From the NCBI RefSeq assembly GCF_008831285.2, contig NC_045140.1, forward strand, positions 8,490,505 through 8,554,504: DNA of 64,000 bases, in the 5' to 3' direction. The position numbers were made by a program, and so were the translations under genes. Below are positions 59,990-64,000 of this stretch, one piece after another; position 1 is the stretch's first letter; each line of letters opens with the position of its first letter. Origin of the DNA: Nymphaea colorata (lineage: Eukaryota > Streptophyta > Magnoliopsida > Nymphaeales > Nymphaeaceae). The notes under the pieces were generated by a model. The model worked only from the letters and a program-made list of their open reading frames with translations. It did not search any database and was not told the DNA's origin.

Positions 59990-60141
59990 CGGGGCAAAGC
60001 GTCTCCAACGTTGGCTCCTTTCCTCCCCTCTGTGTTCCCAAATTCTCGAAGTCTTGCCCTCGCTCTCGTTTCCTTTCTTGCTGATCTTGCGGCTCCCTTT
60101 CTCTATCTCTCAGGCAGAAGGATCGATCTAGGGTTTTCGCC

Positions 60142-60225
60142 ATGTCGGGGGCCGCAGCGACGCAGGAGGAGGATAAGAAGCCGATGGATCAGGCGGCTCA
60201 TATCAATCTGAAAGTGAAGGGCCAG
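60142..60225 (+). CDS. SUMO: SUMO (small ubiquitin-like modifier), first coding exon
   Basis: MSGAAATQEEDKKPMDQAAH followed by INLKVKGQ, ending at a phase-0 GT donor. EEDKKP...AHINLKVKGQ is the conserved start of plant SUMO1/2-type proteins, and the exon border after KGQ is where the next exon normally begins with DGNEVFF. That exon, the rest of the beta-grasp fold and the C-terminal Gly-Gly are not present before base 64000, so the gene continues past the right edge. SUMO is conjugated to target lysines by SAE1/2 and SCE1. Only 28 residues are visible, but the match is distinctive. Confidence 0.93.
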
Positions 60226-63200
60226 GTTCGTCTTTGATCCTTCTCTTGTTGGTCTTTGCTGCTTCTTATGTGCGCATTAGTTGTTCAGTGATTGAAGATC
60301 AAATGTCTTTCCAAGTCAAAATTCCTTTTGTTTTTTGCTATGCGTTGAGCATATTCGCTTGCCTGCGATTGCCCTTATCCTTTGAGAGTGCAAAAAAATT
60401 GGACCCTTGTTCTTTATTTTCTTGTGGTTTCAGGCTGGTTGTTTTGTGGCTTGGTTGGTGTGTCTCTTGTGTGCGTGTGTGAGTGCGGTGGCTTGCTTTG
60501 TGGTGATTTTTTCGTCATTGAGCGATAGACAGAAAAAGAGGGAAACCGGCTGGCTTTACCTTATTGGTTCCGTCCCAATCTGATTACGTTTAAATAGTTC
60601 GAGTCTGTACATATTGTACTTCTTCAGACAGGCTTTGCTGTCTTTTGTGGTGCAGATGCAGTTCGGTTGCTTCCATCCTCTATAGTTGGATTGTATACGT
60701 GATTTGTTCTTTTTCCTCGTTGTAGAACTAGAAGTATGTAGCATGTACTTTACTCAACGGTTTAGAAGCATATGCCAGTACTGCAGTTTCTGTAATCTTA
60801 GGTGTTGATTCTCGTGGCCTCTTCCCAACGCAGATCGTACTTTTTCTAGCTGGTGCATGTAGGTTTTGTCTAGATAATCCTGAAGTACGTGCGACTGATT
60901 TTTTTTTACCAGTTTATTTTTTTTGGTCCTCTTTGGTTGGTGAAACAAAAAAAAAAACTAAATACGGTGAACAAAACCAATCTATTGAATGATGGTTTTG
61001 AGAAGATGGAAGGAAATTAGATGGAGTCAATTTCAAGATTGAATATTTCGTTATGAGGATGTTAAAGTATGTTACATACGACCTAAGTTCCTTTTAAATC
61101 TTCATTTTGCTTATTGTATTAGACTTTGAGCAGTCCTTTCTAAATATATGTTTGTGGGCGAACAATTATTACTGAATGTGGTTATAACGTTATAGTTAAA
61201 GAAGAGATAAGCCCTGTCTTTGTTCTTTCCCAGAACGACTAATGTGTGCAACCATTGTAAAATAATTTATTACATTCAAAATACAGTTTTTATGGTTGTG
61301 AAAGATTACAAGATGATTGGAGATAACAAGGGAGATTGAATTATCCATGCAAAAACTTAGACGTACGTAGAATGTTTAATGGATTGATTCACCTTCTATT
61401 TTATCACTAAAATTTATGTATCCGACACTGGTACAAATAAATGAATGTTGCTGATGTGAAAGATTGGTTTTTTTTTTGCTTGCCTAATAAATAATAATTG
61501 ACAAGAAAGGTGCATAAAATAAAAATGCGTGTGAGGCAGTAATGAAAACATAGAATTCTGAAAACGTAAAATTATACTCAAGGGTAAATTAGCTTTTTTA
61601 TTCAGGAAGGGAAAACAGATCAAGTAACTTTAGGAAAGTAATAATGGGTTGTTAATGTTCATGTATTATGATTAAGAATCTCCTTTTTTAACTTTAAAAA
61701 ATTAGGGCATATTTTTTATCAGATTAATATTTTTACCAATTTTTTTGTCAGAAATGGTCACCAAAACAGTTTTTTATGCAATTGCAAACATGCAATGGTG
61801 AGTGTTTTGACTGTTACGTGAATGCTAAAAGGTTCTTCTTATTAGTTGTAACCATAGTAAAAAAAACGTGTTAAAAATGCAAAAAAAATAAGTCAGCTGA
61901 GAAAAATGGCAAAAAAAAAATTTTTTTTTGAAAAAAATGGTGAAATGAAAGAAAGAGTGAAAAAACATTTTTTTGTGATAACATTTTTTGCGATTTTTCA
62001 TGTATTTTTATATTTTTAGTTTTTCCTTTTTTGCATTTTTCACTTTTTTTTTTTACATTTTTGACTATCACATGTTGATTTTCGCATTTTACTTTTGAGA
62101 TCTTGTTTTTAATTGTTTTAAAACTTGCCGAGATATTTTCGAGAAAGATAACTTTGCCATATTATACCCAAGAAAAACCGAACCCTTTAAAACCTGGAAT
62201 GATATTTATAGCTATGGTTTAACAATGAGGATCGCATGATTGACAATGACTCCTAGTGTTGGCAAATACATCAAAGTAACACTTTAAAGTTTAAACATTT
62301 GTGTCACTTTTGTGTCTGTTCTGACGACGTCAATGTTATATAAAGTGATTGTGGTGTATGATCAGTCAATAAAGTATATGCTTCAGTAGCATGGTGCGTC
62401 TGTGGGCATTGTAATGCTGAGGTGAGACATAAATGGCTAAGAAGCATCTGCTTGTGGTGGTGAAGGACATCTCTTGCATAGAGGCTTTCCTCAAGCATGA
62501 GGCTTTCGTGTTCTGTCTTGCTGCCAAAAATGTAAATACATAAGAATTAGAAACAGAAGAAAGAAAGACCATAACCCCATTCTATCTCTCCCATATCTAT
62601 ACGGGAATAAATTGAACTGGGCCCAAAATGGGAGTTTTGAAGTCATGAAGTCTCCTTTCCTCCCTAGGATCCACCAATTCTAAGGTGGACAACATGCTTG
62701 TGAAAATTTGAAAGAAAAAGGAGAACAGATAAAGTTTATTTTCTTTGCCCAATGGCAGATGGCTAAGCTTGAAATGTCTCATTGTCCTTGGCAAAGCAGA
62801 GTAAGAGCTCATGCATTTTCTCTTATTTCTCCTTGAAATTTTAACCCGCTTTGTTTTCCATATTTCTCTCTTAGCTACCTCCACCAGGTCTGTTGTGTTT
62901 GAATAACAAGTTTACCAGTCATAACATTCTTTTTTTCCACCCTTGCAATTTTACTTGGTCAATAGCCTGAGCAGCCCTGGACCCAATCAAACTAAAAGGA
63001 GGACAGTCAAGGGTCTTCATAAGAACTCATTTGCTTGTTAAAGATAGGTTCTGATATTTTTGTTAGTTACTCATTTTGCTCATTTTGATTTTAATTCTTG
63101 ACTGATGTGCTGTATACGTTAATTTGGGTTATTTGGAAAAGGAAGAACAAAGTTTTCATTAAATTTTAGAGATGAAGTATTGGTTAAATTTTAATGCATT

Positions 63201-64000
63201 TGGGTTATCATTTTGTAATTTTACTTGAGTAACCTTTTCATTGTGGCATATTTTGTAAGTTCTTATTCATCAAAGCATTTGGTGGTGGGCTTTTTCTATT
63301 TAGGAGGGAAGCTATTTGGTGGTGGGCCTTTTCTATTTACGAGGGAAGCTATTTGGTGGTTATTTTGAAGTTAGTTATGAGTATGACACAATTCAAGGGA
63401 ATTCACTATGTTTCTGTTATTTGGCATCCTTTATCCTCTGTTTTTGTCATACTTCAGGCTGTGGGCTGTGGTGCGACTTGATTGCTATAGCTAAAACTTG
63501 CTGCAGGTCACTTCTGAAGAATTTGATTATAATTTTGTAAAGATAGGCATCATTTACAGTGTTTCTGCAAGGACTGTGGATTCGATAATTGTAGTATCAA
63601 GTTTTATAGAAAAGAACAAAAGTGAAAGAAAATTGGGATGGTTATTTGCTAATAATCCGCCCTCTATCTGTTTCCTGTAAAATTTTCCTGTGATTTGCGG
63701 GATTTTTAAAATTCTTAGACTTTAAGTTGATGACTTATTTTTTCCTTTCTGATCCACCACCAAAGAGACCAGATTCCTTAGATATGGTTGGATACTGAAT
63801 TCACCTTTTAATCCTGAACATTGTACTTATCAAATGGTTTTTCATTCTTTCTGTTTGTATCTCACGTTCCAATTATTTTGATCATGGGCATTATGCTTGG
63901 ATTCAATGCCTCTTAGGACATTGGATTAGTTCATATTTCACTATTCAATGTCTTCTTCACTTCAAGTTTTCAGAACATTATGATTTACAAACTGATGTTT
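60226..64000 (+). other. First intron of the SUMO gene (incomplete in window)
   Basis: At least 3,775 bp of AT-rich intron. At about 61860-62080 it carries A/T-tract sequence resembling the dispersed family at 8290. At about 63260-63360 there is a short direct repeat (GGAGGGAAGCTATTTGGTGGTGGGC type). No second gene recognised inside. Confidence 0.7.

Overview
This is a nuclear flowering-plant segment. Every host gene has many GT-AG introns and conserved plant-type exon products. The DNA is AT-rich, and the spaces between genes are filled with Ty3/gypsy, hAT, Mutator-like, TRIM and MITE-type sequence. The lineage cannot be fixed from the sequence alone.

Five host genes are supported by reading and splicing exons, with all intron phases checked for agreement. 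(1) A TBC-domain Rab-GAP gene on the minus strand is cut by the left edge (12-808). (2) Head-to-head with it is a complete 209-residue SAM-domain gene (2112-5332, plus, 6 exons). (3) A complete 600-residue PIG-S gene, a GPI-transamidase subunit, lies at 31658-39538 (minus, 13 exons). (4) A complete 424-residue protein with two C2H2-like fingers, a UBA domain, a coiled coil and a PUB/PUG domain lies at 46461-55590 (plus, 13 exons). It carries an apparent GC-AG intron and a coding minisatellite. (5) The first coding exon of a SUMO gene lies at 60142-60225 (plus); the remainder is beyond the right edge.

Transposon blocks separate the genes. 6.5-11 kb holds MITE-like sequence, tandem repeats and a GC-rich island. 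11.1-18.2 kb is a decayed Mutator-like region: a FAR1-type transposase pseudogene on plus faces a plant-mobile-domain (PMD) pseudogene on minus, with GATAATG/GATAAC-type motifs throughout. 19.06-29.89 kb is a decayed Ty3/gypsy element. Its 3' LTR contains a second, complete-ended retrotransposon (26291-29518, TSD CTGGG) that has lost RT, RNase H and integrase but keeps gag, protease and chromodomain. 42.5-46.3 kb is a third gypsy remnant abutting the UBA/PUB gene promoter.

The PIG-S 5' flank is stacked with DNA transposons. A 447-bp hAT MITE begins only about 70 bp upstream of the start codon. A 441-bp relative in opposite orientation sits in the Mutator-like region, and a separate 1,093-bp hAT-type element lies at 40581-41673. 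A TRIM in a PIG-S intron and a related solo LTR in a UBA/PUB intron belong to one family.

The host genes are housekeeping functions (vesicle traffic, GPI anchoring, ubiquitin/SUMO pathways) and form no operon-like unit. The most unusual material is in the transposons: the FAR1-MULE/PMD association, the deletion-derivative chromovirus, and the hAT family with well-defined target duplications.
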